Counted from the first letter of the stretch, positions 11,515 to 23,330 are shown. The stretch: 64,000 bases of DNA from Aedes albopictus (GCF_035046485.1 NC_085138.1:21147440-21211439); one strand, 5' to 3'. Translations and numbers: made by a program. The notes: generated by a model not told the origin, from the sequence alone.

Positions 11515-13600
11515 AGGATGATGAATCCATGAAGGAATCCGTGGAAGAATCCCAGGAGGAATCTCTGGATTTATTTCTGGAGGAATTCCTGGATGAATTA
11601 TTGGAGTTCTTGGAGCAATTCCTGGAGGAATTCCTGGATTAATTCCTGGTGTAATTTCTGGAGGAATTCATGGAGAAATTTCTAGAGGAATCTCTGGAAG
11701 GATTCTTGGAATAATTTCTGGAGGATTTCCTGGAGGAATTTCTAGAGGATTTCCTGGAGGAATTTCTGGAATAATACTTGGAGGAATTCTTGGAGAAATT
11801 CCTGCTGGCATTCCAAGAAGAAATCTTTGAGGAGTTCCTGGAAGAATTCCTTTTTTATTTCTGGAGAAACTGTATTTATTTTTAGAGGAATTTCTGTTTA
11901 AATTCCTGGAGAAATTCTTGGAGAAATTCCCGGAAAAAATCTTGGAAAAATTCCTGAAGGACTTCCTGGAGAAAATTCTGGTAGAATTCCTGGAGAACTT
12001 CCTGGAAGAATGTCTGGTGGAATCCCTGGAGGACTTTCAGGAAAAATCCTGGAATAATTGCGAGAGGAATTCCAGGAGGAGTTTTTTGAGAAATCTCCGG
12101 AGGAATCCCTGGAAGAATCCCTAAAGCAGTCATTGGAGAAAGTTCTAGAAGAATTTCTGGAGCAATCACTGGAGAAAATTCTGGAGAATTCCTGGAGAAA
12201 TTCCTGGAAGAATCCCTGGAGTAATTCCTGAAGGGATTCCTGGATTTATTTCTGGAAGAGTTCCTAGAAGAATTCTTGGAGGAATTTCTGAAGGAATTCA
12301 GGAGAAATTCAAGAGGAATTCAGGATTAATTCAAGAAGAATTCACGAGGAATTCCTGGAGGATTTTCTGCAGGAATTCCTGGAAGAATTTTTGGAGCAAT
12401 TTCTGAAGGAATTTCTGGACGAATCCCTGGAGAAATCCTGGAAGAGTTTTTGGAAGAAATCCTGGAAGAATTTTTGGATGAATCCATGGAGGAATCTCTA
12501 GATTTATTTCTGGAGGAATTCCTGGAGAAATTCCTGGAGGAGTTCCTAGAGAAATTCCTGTGGAATTTCTGGAGGGATTCCTGGAGAAATTCATGGAGGA
12601 ATTCCTAGAAGAATTCTTGGAGGAATTTCTGTCGGATTTCCTGGAGGAATTTCTGGAGGAATTCCTGGAGGAATCCCTGGAAGAATTCTTGGAGGAATTC
12701 CTGGAGGAGTTTCTGCAGGCATTCTTAGAGGAATACCTTGAGGAGTTCTTAAAAAAAACTCCTTGTTTTATTTCCGAAGAAACTCCTGTATTTATTTCAA
12801 GAGGAATTTCTGTTGATATTCCTGGAGAAATTCCTGGAAAAATTCCTGAAGGACTTCCTGGAAGAATTTCTGGAACAATTACTGGAGAAAACTCTGGAAA
12901 AAATTTTGGAGAACTTCCTGGAAGAATTTCTGGAGGAATCCCTGAAGGAATTTCTGGAAAAAACCTGGAGGAATTGCTGGAGGAATTCCCGGAAGAATTT
13001 CTGGAGAAATCCCCGGAGGAATCCCTGAAAGAATCCCTGGAGAAATCTCTGGAGGAATTTTTTGAATGATTCCTGGCAAATTCTTGGAGGAATTCCTGTA
13101 GGAATTTATGTTGGAATTCCTGGAAGAATTGTTGGAGGAATCCCTTAGAGGAAATCCTACAGGAATTGCTGGAGGAATTTTTTGAGTAATCTCTGAACAA
13201 CTCTGGAGAAATTCCAAGAGGAATTCCTAGAGATATCCCTGGGGGAAGTTCTGGTGGAATCCCTGAAGGAATTTCTGGACGTATTCCTGGAAGAATTTCC
13301 AGGAGTTTGAAGCAATCTCTGGAGTAAACACTGGAAGAATGCCTGGCGGAATCTCTGAAGGAATTCTTGAATAAATTGCTAGTGAAATTCTTGCAGCAAT
13401 TCCTGGCTGAATCCTTGAGTATTTCCTGTAGGAGTTCCTGAGGGAATTCCCGAAGGAATTGGACAGCCTACTGGAGGTGCTCCAGGAGCAATACCTTGTG
13501 GAAATTCATGGGAAATCCTTGGAGTAACTCTAGAACGAATCCGTGAAGAAATTTGAAGGAAAATTATTGGTATCGCTCGAGTAAACACAATTTAAACTTC
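11515..13600. repeat. 2.1-kb degenerate 12-bp minisatellite (CTGGAGGAATTC)
   Basis: The basic unit is about 12 bp, CTGGAGGAATTC and variants, repeated imperfectly throughout. Because 12 is a multiple of 3, open frames made of LEEF-like or RNSS-like repeats appear on both strands (for example 12560-13069 + and 12331-13200 -). These are low-complexity by-products without other coding signals. Confidence 0.85.
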
Positions 13601-13776
13601 AATTTGCTCATAAAATACGTGTTTATCTTGTGAACATGGATGTCAAAGCGTTTCAAACATTATTGCAGGGTCTGGGACCATTTGGGCAGGAGGACCTATT
13701 TTGGACACTTGTGTAGAATTAGCAAACGTTAAAATACACGTAAACAAACGTGTGGTTTTACGACTGTGGATTCCAC
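13601..13776. other. Short unassigned spacer
   Basis: No feature recognised. Confidence 0.3.
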
Positions 13777-13777
13777 A

Positions 13778-14341
13778 CTTGATAGGAATTTCTCGGCTCT
13801 GGCAGTCTGAGTGGGTAGCAAAAGGCTGTTTTGCTCCTACATCCGACGTTTCGGTTATATTTATTTAACCTTCTTCAGGGAATAGGAGTTAGCTTTTTTG
13901 TTAAGCGGTGTGAAGCTCTATATTTGTTTGTCCTGTAAATATCATGGCGGCCACTTTTGCTATGGTGCATAGGTGTCCAGTAACTTGAGCGGCACTGTAG
14001 TTTGCTCCCGAGCTCCCGATCCAAGATCGAGGGTGTCGATAAAACACAGGTAGCGCGATTAGCTTCAAAAGCAACTAAAATGAGCTTTCAAAAAACTGCT
14101 GCTATAAAAGCACCAGCAAACTTCAGTACCGCTCAAGTTACTTGACCTCTATGCACCATAGCAAAAGTGGCCGCCATGATATTTACAGGACAAACAAATG
14201 TAGAGCTTCACACCACTTAACAAAAAAACTAACTCCTATTCCCTGAAGAATGTTAAAAAAACACCGAAACGTCGGATGTAGGAGTAAAACAACCTTTTGC
14301 TACCCAATCAGACTGTCAGAGTCGGGAAATTCCTATCACAC
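13778..14341. mobile_element. About 560-bp palindromic element with degenerate hammerhead-like motifs
   Basis: The arms (about 13783-14000 and 14120-14338) are inverted copies sharing GATAGGAATTTC, GGGTAGCAAAAGG, CCGACGTTTCGG, AACTCCTATTCCCTGAAGAA in complement, and ATGGCGGCCACTTTTGCTATGG. A spacer of about 120 bp separates them. Each arm carries the word GAAACGTCGG downstream of CCCTGAAGAA. No TSD was resolved. Confidence 0.75.
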
Positions 14342-14462
14342 GTAAATCAAAATTAAAAAAAAAACTTGTTCTGAATGGGCATCTATGCCGAAAGAGAGAT
14401 GGTTTGTGAAAAAAGGAGTGTTCATGGTGAGGGCTTGGGTTCAGTTTGGCTTCCTATTCCAC

Positions 14463-14548
14463 AGAAGTATTACCTGTTATGTGGCTTAGTTGGTTCAAGC
14501 GTCGGTCTGGCGAATACGGAGTCGTGGGTTCGAATCCCACCATAACGC
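14463..14548 (+). tRNA. tRNA-like Pol III unit (tRNA pseudogene or SINE head)
   Basis: The acceptor arms pair (GTTATG with CATAAC). An A-box TGGCTTAGTTGG and B-box GGTTCGAATCC are both consensus, and a run of six T follows at about 14551. The anticodon stem does not pair well, so a functional tRNA is unlikely. The best reading is a tRNA-derived SINE head or tRNA pseudogene with an intact internal promoter. Confidence 0.45.
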
Positions 14549-14696
14549 GATTTTTTCACAACTTCATCTCCCAATTTGGCAATCAATTAACACTCTGTGC
14601 CTTTTAATTAATTACATTTTTTTCGTAGGCAACTTCTGGGAATACTTACAGAAATTCAGTCCGAGGATTCCTCCAGTAATTCATTCTGGGAATGTG

Positions 14697-14866
14697 GAGC
14701 GGACCTGGTGTGGTGGTTAAAACACGAGACTATCACGCTGAGGACCTGGGTTCGAATCCCACTCCCGACAATCTCACAAAACGTGAGTTCTTTCTTCGGA
14801 AGGGAAGGGTCCCGAGATGAACTAGACTAGGGCTAAAAATCTCGTTAATATAAATAAAAAAAATCG
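14697..14866 (+). mobile_element. tRNA-derived SINE
   Basis: The tRNA-like head has an A-box region GTGTGGTGGTTAAAAC and B-box GGTTCGAATCCCA. It is followed by a body containing TTCGGAAGGGAAGGG, CCGAGATGAACTAG and GGGCTAAAAATCTCGTTAAT, and an A-rich tail. From memory this body matches a SINE type common in culicine mosquitoes. It sits in a degenerate minisatellite block. Confidence 0.75.
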
Positions 14867-15160
14867 GGGGATTCCACCAAGAGTTCTTTCTGGCGTTTCC
14901 TTCATGAAGTACTTCTGAGAATTTCTGCCGGATTTTCATATGATGATTCCTCCAGGAATTACTTCGACGGATTCCTACAGAATTTTCTTTTGAAGTTTCT
15001 TAGATATTCGTACAATAGTTTAGTGTGGGATTCCTCCGAGAATTCCTTCTGGGGATTAATCCAGGAAATCGATTTAGGAGTTTCTCCAGGAATGCCTGAA
15101 GGATTCCCAAAAGGAACTGCCGAATGATTCCTAGAAAAAAAATGGAAGAATCCTATAAGG
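14867..15160. repeat. Degenerate GGAATTCC-type minisatellite
   Basis: Diverged words such as 'gattcctccagg' and 'gaattccttctgg' recur at 10-14 bp spacing. A similar short stretch precedes the SINE at about 14640-14695. Confidence 0.55.
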
Positions 15161-15300
15161 CACTTAACCTTAAAAGGGATACCTGGGGTCCATTGGACCC
15201 CAGGCGCCTTTCAGAGCTCGTCTTTAATGGAACACACTCAGCGAGGTGACGCAACTGAGGCCATGAAGGTATCCCTTTTAGGATTAATAAGGTAATTCTG
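15161..15300. mobile_element. Small MITE with AAAAGGGATACC ends
   Basis: Left arm CCTTAAAAGGGATACC and right arm GGTATCCCTTTTAGG are inverted copies around about 90 bp of GC-richer DNA. It lies between two stretches of degenerate minisatellite. Confidence 0.45.
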
Positions 15301-15384
15301 AAGGAATTCAAAAATGCACTCTTGGAGGGTTTCCATGAAAGAATTCCTCGAATATTTTCAGAAGCAACTTCTGAAGGATTCCCA

Positions 15385-15600
15385 GAAAAACCTTGTAACA
15401 AATAAATTGTTTTGCTGAACACTACAAATGCATCGTGCCCCACGTTGGGTGCCAATGTAACAGATAAAATTTTGCGGAACACTACAAATGCATTGTAAGC
15501 AGAGCTCTACAAATGTACATTTTATTTTCTGTATCGGGCCCCACGTTTGGGAACTTAGATACGAAAAACGACATAGAACATTACAAATGCACGAAACACA
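15385..15600 (-). mobile_element. LTR-end and primer-binding-site relic
   Basis: On the minus strand, an LTR-like end CTGTTACA is followed after one base by TGGCACCCAACGTGGGGC (about 15436-15453). This is close to the Lys-tRNA primer-binding site used by several LTR elements. A second LTR-like end TTGTTACA lies about 50 bp further on, and a second PBS-like word occurs near 15536-15553. The short duplicated words TACAAATGCA suggest LTR-PBS-LTR debris. No coding sequence survives. Confidence 0.4.
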
Positions 15601-15615
15601 AACATGTAACATATA

Positions 15616-16940
15616 CACCATGTCCAATAAGTTCTCATACAAAATACAAATTTGGAAAATATAATTTTATTTCACATCTGTAATTCATATTTTCAAAATG
15701 AATGCATGTATTGAAAAACCACATAATACTGAATAAATAAAGCATACGGTTAAGTATAACGTTATTTTCTATATGTTTTTATAAGCCTAGCAGTACACTT
15801 CCGTTTTCTGGAATCCGTTTGCTCCGGCACGCAAGAAAAATGTTCGAAAAGTTTTTCATTCTACGGTAGCTAAAAAGAGTCCATAAGGTTAAATTTTGAG
15901 TTTTTATCCCAAGTGTTGTAGCTAAAACAATACAATTTTGGTGATGATATGGTAAGAAATTTGCAAGTAAGTTCAACTTGAGCTGATTTCCTTGAAAAAT
16001 GATCGTTACATTAAAGATAAACATCATAAAACGTAAATTTTAGACAAAATTTACCATAATAGGGATACAAGCACGTTTTAGAAGTGAGAATACTGTGAAT
16101 GAACAAGTTAATATGCAGTCATGCATCTTTAACACAACAAATCTCACTAAAACAGGTAAATGGACATTTTTGTTTAATTCACGTTTTAGTTTGTACAAAA
16201 TAAAATTACTGTGTTCTGCACCAAAACAGAGTCTAATATTTTTTCTCTTCTGGTCATAGTTACTACTAGCAATGGTGAGGACAGGGACCAAATTTATTCC
16301 AACTTCAAACCATTACTCGTTAAAATGTGACGAAATACCAAAGAAATGGCGTGCGTGCCAGCTGAAATGGACTTACGACATAAAAGCGATCAGCAGGCTT
16401 GTCCGCACTGAGCGCATGAAAATTCTGCTCTTTGGATTTACACCATCAAGCACATCATAATTTAGAAATCTTTTCATGTTATCAGATAGAAGGATGTTGA
16501 AATATTGTAAATGTCATTTCGAACTGTCAAAAAACCGCACCGCAGAGCCACACGGAGCTCTCAAAGAGATTTTCACCCGGGTGAAAACACTCTAGTGAAT
16601 TTCACTTTGAACGGCCCGTGCAGCGCTGCGGTGCGGTTTTTTGACAGTTCGAAATGACATTTACAATATTTCAACATCCTTCTATCTGATAACATGAAAA
16701 GATTTCTAATTTATGATGTGCTTGATGGTGTAAATCCAAAGAGCAGAATTTTCATGCGCTCAGTGCGGACAAGCCTGGCGATCAGTAGAGAAGGCTAAAG
16801 GACAGTTAATTCCAAAACATATGTTGCTTTTGGTCAATATTAGTGGGCTTTTCAATAGATAAATTTACTTTGGAAATCCCAATTACAGATGTGAAATAAT
16901 TTCAATTTGGATTTTGTATGTGAACTTATTGGACACGGTG
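15616..16940. mobile_element. Mariner-sized TIR element, TA flanks
   Basis: Inverted repeats of about 70 bp begin CACCATGTCCAATAAGTTC on the left and finish GAACTTATTGGACACGGTG on the right. Both are next to TA (15614-15615, 16941-16942), as in Tc1/mariner insertions. Without the nested hAT-type element it is about 930 bp. Short frames on the minus strand (15779-16027, 16040-16291) were not recognisable as transposase. Confidence 0.6.
16394..16777. mobile_element. 384-bp hAT-type palindromic MITE, 8-bp TSD
   Basis: The ends are CAGGCTTGTCCGCAC and GTGCGGACAAGCCTG. It is flanked by an exact 8-bp duplication GCGATCAG (16386-16393, 16778-16785). The arms of about 160 bp are nearly perfect complements around a centre of about 70 bp containing CACCCGGGTG. 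The 8-bp TSD and CAGG start fit hAT-derived MITEs. Confidence 0.85.
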
Positions 16941-16984
16941 TAACATTAAATAATCCCAGTTATCTAAATAACGTAGTCCAATTA

Positions 16985-17379
16985 TATTAATGAATAAATT
17001 TCAGAAGGAATTTCAGAAGAAGCTCTTTGAAGAAACTGAAATCCCAGAAACACATTTGGAGAGTTCCGGGAAGACCGTCTGGAAGAACCGTAGAACCCAC
17101 TTCTGGAGGAATCTCAGAATTATTTTCTGAGGGTTTCCCAGTAAAATCTCCTGGGGGATATCCAGAAGAAACTCCTGAAGGAATTTCAAGAGGAACTCTT
17201 GGATATAATCTAGAATGAATTCCTTGAGCCACGATTTCCGATTCCTGTTGGAACTCCTAAAGGAATCTCCGTAGAAAGTCCAGGATCAAATTGAATAGGG
17301 ACATCGCAGAAAGAACTCATGAAGAAATCTCAGCGTTCAGCAACTCAAGTATCCAACCAAAAACTTCTCATGAAAACTC
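16985..17379. repeat. Degenerate GGAATTCC-type minisatellite
   Basis: Diverged units such as 'ctggaggaatctc' and 'gaactcctgaagg' recur. No coding signal. Confidence 0.55.
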
Positions 17380-17592
17380 AATTAAAAGACAGGGACACGT
17401 TCAATGCTTCCAGTGAGCAATTCGCTCTTTGAAGGAAGCATGACACTAGACAACGGACTAGCATACAACGCCCGGCACAACCGAAAACTTTTCCTGACAG
17501 CTGCGGCGGGAATCGAACCCGCGCTCCTTAGCACGATGCGACTAAATTCTTGGTGACACTAGCTGCAAGACCACGAAGCTACAACCATGTGG
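17380..17592 (-). mobile_element. tRNA-derived SINE, minus strand
   Basis: Read on the minus strand there is a tRNA-like head with B-box GGGTTCGATTCCCGCC, then a body containing TTTTCGGTTGTGCCGGGCG and TGCTTCCTTCAAAGAG. The head and body differ from the Feilai copies at 37665-37930 and 41412-41700. Confidence 0.65.
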
Positions 17593-18365
17593 AATTGTAC
17601 GAGTTAAAAGAATATTACTGGAAGAATCCCAGAAGACGCTCCTAGGTGAATCCTGAATAGTGGTTCTGGAGTAATTCCACGAAATATTATAGAAAAAAAT
17701 CTTATGAGGTTTCCTAAAGACGTCTCAGAATAAATTTCTGAATGAATTCGTGAACGAATTCCTGCGGGAATTTCAGATGAAGCTCATGCAGCAGTTTCTG
17801 TCAGAACTTGTTATGGGAATAAAAGAAAAACGCTAGGGAATCCCCGGAGGAACTCCAGATGGGTTTTTCGAAGGGAGTCCTGGATGAATTTCAACATAAA
17901 CTTCTGCGAAAACCTTAGAAGAAACTTCTTATCGAATCATTTCTGACAGTGTTCCCGCTGATGTTCAAAAAACGACCTATACCACCCGCAGAAGCACCCC
18001 TGGACAGTGGTTTAAATCGGTTTGGTATCGATTCGAGTAGTTGACTCTGTAATATCCGTAAGGTTTATCCAGAAGGCAGTAAAAATTCCACCGGGAACTC
18101 ATAGGCAGTGAGCTGCACGTCTAGGGTTCCGAATTGTGATTGGTTAGTGTTCACGGTGAACAGTTTACAGACGATTACTTCCATACGGAGCTGTACGACG
18201 TGAGTTGGGCGTTGTGGGTTCACGGTGGTGCATTACTGGGACGGGTTGGCACTGAATCTCATACCGAAGCACGGTAACTTAACTGCTTTCCATGATGCGT
18301 ATTACGGAACGGGACTGAACTGTGCGAGAGTACGACAAGTAGTGCAGCGAAGGACGCCTTTCTAA
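17593..18365. other. Degenerate minisatellite (to about 17940), then unassigned DNA
   Basis: 17593-17940 holds diverged 'ggaattcctg' type units. 17940-18365 has balanced composition and no supported gene. Confidence 0.35.
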
Positions 18366-18546
18366 CTTCATGTAGAATAGCCTAATCTTTCCCAAATTTG
18401 GACCATTGATACACTAGTTGATACAATTAGTTGATAAACTTACAGTAATAATTTGTTCATTTACCTTAGTGTATTGAACAGTGAAATATTCGCCTGCCCC
18501 GATCATTTTGTCTATCATACAGGGGATAGGGTAGGAATCTACTTCA
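18366..18546. repeat. Solo end of the 34.5-35.9 kb TIR element family
   Basis: Shares the ordered words CTTCATGTAGAATAGC, TTTCCCAAATTTGGACCA, GATACACTAGTTGAT and CCCGATCATTTTGTCTATC with 35660-35850 in the same orientation, at lower identity. Confidence 0.55.
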
Positions 18547-20999
18547 TCATATGCGTTAATTTTCGTCATATCATACAGAAAATTACCGATAATCATAGAT
18601 ATTTTAATTTACCTTTGCCAATGGCTCATCAGATGGAAATCGAAAAATTACGCAAAATCTCGCGCTTTCATTCCTCTTGCGACTTCACAAGGTGAATCGT
18701 TTTGCGTTTGCCGAAGGCAATCACACCAAAGCAGCAGCTAGACGAATTGTTCTTTATCACCAATCAATTTTCACTTCGCCAGATTCACTTGTTGAACCAA
18801 CCTTTATTTCACATCCCAAAAAATCCCTGTGGCACTTCAAAGCTAGTTTTCACTGCTGTAGAATGCAGCAAAAGCTGTTCAATTATTTAAATCAATCGCT
18901 TTTTCCCGTCGGTAAAATGTTTGTTTACAGTTGTCTTCACCTGAGGAGGATGCAAGCAAATGTATGCGTGGGTTTTCTGCATACGAAACATTTCATTTCA
19001 CAACCACAAAAGAAAGATTTCTTCGTGGCACTGTGATGGCAGTTCATGATTTGGTGGACAAAAATATGAATTGAAATAATTTGGTCCATCTCAATTTAAA
19101 AATTTATGCTCAATCGTACCTTGAACACATGATTTGATTTGGAGTGTGAAGAATTCGACAGACTTTTTGAATAAACACCTACGGTCAAATCATAGTTTTT
19201 GATCATCCTATGTACCATAGTGTTACGTAGGCACACCGGGAATTGAATTCAGATTGTACTCAAAATAGACGCGGACTAGACGGAAATAGAATTTGAGGGA
19301 CAATTATTCAATCACATTATTTCAAGGGAATTGCAGCTCTTTTACAATGTTTTTTACATGATATGAAAGCTAATTGATATCAAATTGGCCATGAGGCGTT
19401 AGGCGAGGTGAAAGTATAGAATCGATCATTATTGGTCGTCGCCTACATAGACGGGAATTAGCTTTCATTTTCAAAATTGTACCAATTTAAACCCCTTTTA
19501 GCATAGCTCACAATTGAGATAAAAAATCGTTTTCTCAGTATACGTGATTCATCAACTACTAATTTACAAATGTTGGGAATAGGGAATAGGAAATTCAGAT
19601 AAATTTCAAATCAATTCTAAATGAATAAGTAACGAATAAATTTCAAATGAATAAACCCATGCGTGGCGATCGTGAGTGCGATTCCACCTCCTTATCCTCT
19701 CTCTTCACTCACCACACGTCTCAACCATCGTCAACGTTCCAAAATTAGAAATGATGTGACTAATTAGAATTCAGAATCCAGAAGTTAAGTTGATAAGTCA
19801 ACGTGCGATGCGAAGACAACACGAAGATCGCGCGTGTGATGTGGTGTGACTGACTTCTTGCGCGACTCATTCGTCGTCTGTCGCTGTCCGGTCCCGTACC
19901 ATCCATCGTCACGATGATATTGCCATCCGTCCGTCCGCACTGCGGAGTGACATCAATTTGACGACGATTCGTCGTCATTCAGTCAGTGGGAATGGGAAAA
20001 GTAAAGAAGTTATTCGTCGTCGTGATCGTGAAACACACTCTGCTGCGCTCGGATGGGTGTGGTGGACGATCAACCTTGCCCGGGGGGGTTTTGCAGGCAG
20101 GAATTTTGTGTTAGTGAACTTGATGATGAAATTCAAGCTCACGATCTCTGCTGCCGCGCGGCCGGTTAACTTCATTATTCTCTGAAATCGTTGGACTTTG
20201 ACTCACTGACTGTTGCATGTGGTCGTCACCAGGCGAGAGCCGCAACACTTCTGGCAGACTAAACAAATGTGCCCGCCAGATGCAGTGCAGCCACAGCAGC
20301 AGCAGCAGCCGCAGTTTTTAATTTCTCAAGTGTTTAATGTTTAGCATTCTTCACAATCTTCCGCGCATGGGAACGCGGCTACCAAATGCACCGTGTATGG
20401 GGTATGTAGTTCAAGAATGCCCCTATATCCCCCTCTCGGTTGGCTTTCTTTTGGTCGAGCTGCGCTGGGTTGTTTACGAAACATTCCGGCAGAATGTGAT
20501 GTGTGTGTACCATATTGCCTGTGGTACTAATTATCCCAAGAAACCAATTGAAGGAACCATATTTCACACCACACGCCCTTGCGAAGAACACGGGGCTGGG
20601 TGAAGTTATGTGAGTTCTTTCGCCTTGTGTTGTCCGATCCATGAAATTGGAGAATTTACTGGAGCGGGTTGAGAGTCTCCGCACCCTTTGTGTTTATTAC
20701 ACTTGTGAACAGGGATTGGGATCGTGTTTCGTGAATCTGCAAGTTATAGAGTATGGATATAAGCAATTAGTATTTAATTCCCTATCCATACCGGTACATA
20801 ATCATTTCTCATTCTGATAAACTAGAAAACAATTTCAAACAGTGTTTGAATGTTCATAACTATGCAATTTCAACTTTGAAGGAAGAACTTATCCCAAGCA
20901 ACATTTTGATGACTTATTAGTATTGTAGAGGTTTTCAGAACCGTCATAAAACCCAATATCTTTTTTTTTTCTAAGAACCCCATTAATTCTATTCGACTA
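18547..20999. other. Largely single-copy DNA without a supported gene
   Basis: No frame exceeds about 120 codons and none looks coding. The segment 19650-20700 is more GC-balanced. It contains CAG-rich triplets at about 20295-20312 and resembles intronic, UTR or regulatory DNA. Confidence 0.3.
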
Positions 21000-21230
21000 A
21001 AAAAATATTTGAGATATGACCGGGAGTTCCTTCAGACATTTGTTTAAATGGCATTTCTCCTACGTTTAAGGTATTCTACTTGGAGTTTCTCCAGCGATTC
21101 TTACGAAAGATCATCCAAGGATTACTTGGATTTACTTAATCCTTCAGGCTCTTCATCTAGGATTTTTTTATGGGAATTTTCCATGAAGTTTTTCCAGATA
21201 TTTATACTGAAAACTCCAGGGAGTGTCGGC
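21000..21230. repeat. Short degenerate GGAATTCC-type minisatellite
   Basis: Diverged words such as 'gagtttctccagcgattctta' style units cover this stretch. It directly precedes the LINE relic. Confidence 0.4.
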
Positions 21231-21249
21231 ATGCACACTGCACAGTGTG

Positions 21250-23330
21250 GTGCAAAAAAAAAAGTCTGTGCTTTACCTAATATTAAGTGCTGGTCTCTCG
21301 TTCGTGACGATTCTGGCTTTCTACCAAATATGCCCGCTGTTGGATCTAGGTTCCATATTAGGGTGGCCCACACTTATATGAAAAACAACAATTTCAAAAA
21401 ATACCAAGTCTTACCTCCTAAATCAGTTGTTTTGGACTCCCAGAAGCTAAGTTCAAAATTTGAGCAAAATCGGTTGAGCCTAAGGGGGCGCTCAAAATGC
21501 TTGAAGTTTGTATGGGAAAACTTGGCCAAATGTATGCAGAAATTTAAGGTTTTCGAATTTTGCGGCTAGGTGGCGCTGTAAGCGTTCAATAATCAAACCC
21601 TTTGGTATTATTGAAGGTGACTATATGCCAAACAACTTTGTCGTAAACCCCGAAGTGATCCGACGGCTGTGAAAAAAGTTATACCCTAGGCAAAGTGAGG
21701 CAAACTCAATACTCAATACTCAATACTCAATACAATTTCATTATTGATAATATTCCTTTACATGTATTGGAAAAATAACAATGAAGTTTGTCCTCAGTTT
21801 TCCTAGGGTATAACTTTTTTCACAGACGTTGGATCACTTTGCGGTCTTCGACAAAATTGTTTGGCATATAGTCACCTACAATAATACAGTAATAACGCTT
21901 ACAGCGCGACCTAGCCGCAAAATTCGAAAACTTAAAATTTCTGCATACATTTGGCCAAGTTTTCCCATACAAACTTTAAGCGTTTTGAGCGCCCCCTTAG
22001 GATCAACCGATTTTACTCAAATTTTGAACTTAGCTTCTGGGAGTCCAAAACAACTGATTTAGGAGGTAAGACTTGGTATTTTTCGAAATTGTTGTTTTTC
22101 ATATAAGTGTGGGCCACCTTATTCCATATACAAAAAGGACGACAAGTTGAATTGTGGAAACTACCGCGTGATCACATTACTGAGCGCTGCCTACAAGATA
22201 CAAGATACTCTCAAAGTTGATGCCGCCGTCTATCACCGATTGCAAGAGAATTCATGCTTTCAGGCTGAATTCATGGATGAACGCGCTACAACGGATCAGA
22301 TCTTCGCGATCCGCCAGGTGTTGCAGAAATGTCGCGAATACAACGTGCCTACTCATCACTTGTTCATCGATTTTAAATCGGCGTATGACACAATCGATCG
22401 CTATGGCTATGGCAGATTATGCACGAGTATGGATTCCTGGATAAACTGATACGATTGATCAAGGCGACGATGGTTCGAGTGATGTGCGTAGTTCGAGTAT
22501 CAGGGACACTCTCAAGTCCTTTCCAATCTCGCAGAGGGTTACGGTAAGGTGATGGTCTTTTGTGCTTGCTGCTTAACATTGCTTTGGAGAGTGTAATAAG
22601 GAGAGTGGGGATAAACACGCGTTTCGCTGATGATATTGATAGTATAGCTCGCAAATTTGAGACGATTGCGCAAACGAACTTAAGAATTAAGCCAGGCGAT
22701 TAGTCATTAATGTGTCGAATACCTCGCACGCCACCCCGAATTTCTATCGACGGTGATGAAATCGAGGCGGTTGAAGAATTCGTGTACTTGGGCTCAATGG
22801 TGACCGCCGACAACGACACCAGGAAAGAAAATCAGAGACCTGAGGTGAACCAGCCAAGTGCTGACAGCCTCATTAATAAAGCTAATAAAGAGACGTATGG
22901 TAGCAGGAAATCGAGTTTACTTTGCATTCCGCAGAACTCTACGATCGAACAAAGTTAGACAAAACAAAGTCTACAAAACGCTGAATAGACCGGTAGTCCT
23001 CCATGGACACGGAGCATGGACCCTACGTGCAGCGAACGCGCCCTTGGGGTTTTCGAACGGAAAGTGCTTCGTATCATCTACGTCTGCATCGCGAAAATCG
23101 GGAGGCTACGGTGGACGGGTCACGTCATCAGGATGTCAGATAGCAACCCGACTAAATGGTTCTCGAGCCTCATCCGACCGGTATAAGAAGACGTGGTGCG
23201 CAGCGAACTAGATGGGTCGATCAAGTGGAGGACGATTTGCGGACCCTTTGCAGCCATGGACCGAGTAGAATGGAGACGGCTACTATATACTTACAGCAGA
23301 GGGCACTCAGGCCTTGGTCTGACCGGTTTT
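21250..23330 (+). pseudogene. Non-LTR retrotransposon reverse-transcriptase relic
   Basis: After removing the foldback at 21359-22121, a frame reads through SIYKKDDKLNCGNYRVITLL. It is followed by STTDQIF-like TTDQIFAIRQVLQKC and HHLFIDFKSAYDTIDR (22140-22440), the RT palm motif FADDID (about 22620), EEFVYLGSMVTADND (about 22770) and the tail RWTGHV...GIRRRGAQRTRW (to about 23310). Several frameshifts and deletions separate these parts, and no endonuclease was found upstream. The clade is uncertain; an RTE- or Jockey-like mosquito LINE would fit. Confidence 0.85.
21359..22121. mobile_element. 763-bp foldback element, 8-bp TSD, inside LINE RT
   Basis: The ends are TAGGGTGGCCCACAC and GTGTGGGCCACCTTA. 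The exact 8-bp duplication TTCCATAT flanks both (21351-21358, 22122-22129). The arms are about 330-350 bp each with high complementarity, around a centre that has four copies of ACTCAAT (about 21705-21735). Excision restores the LINE frame. The superfamily is unresolved; the 8-bp TSD suits hAT- or P-like elements. Confidence 0.88.

Noticed and set aside
12331..13200. 289-codon minus-strand frame rich in Ser/Asn/Arg
   Set aside because: Produced by a degenerate 12-bp minisatellite; the opposite strand gives an equally open LEEF repeat.
14463..14548. Functional tRNA gene
   Set aside because: Acceptor arm and both promoter boxes are good, but the anticodon arm does not pair convincingly.
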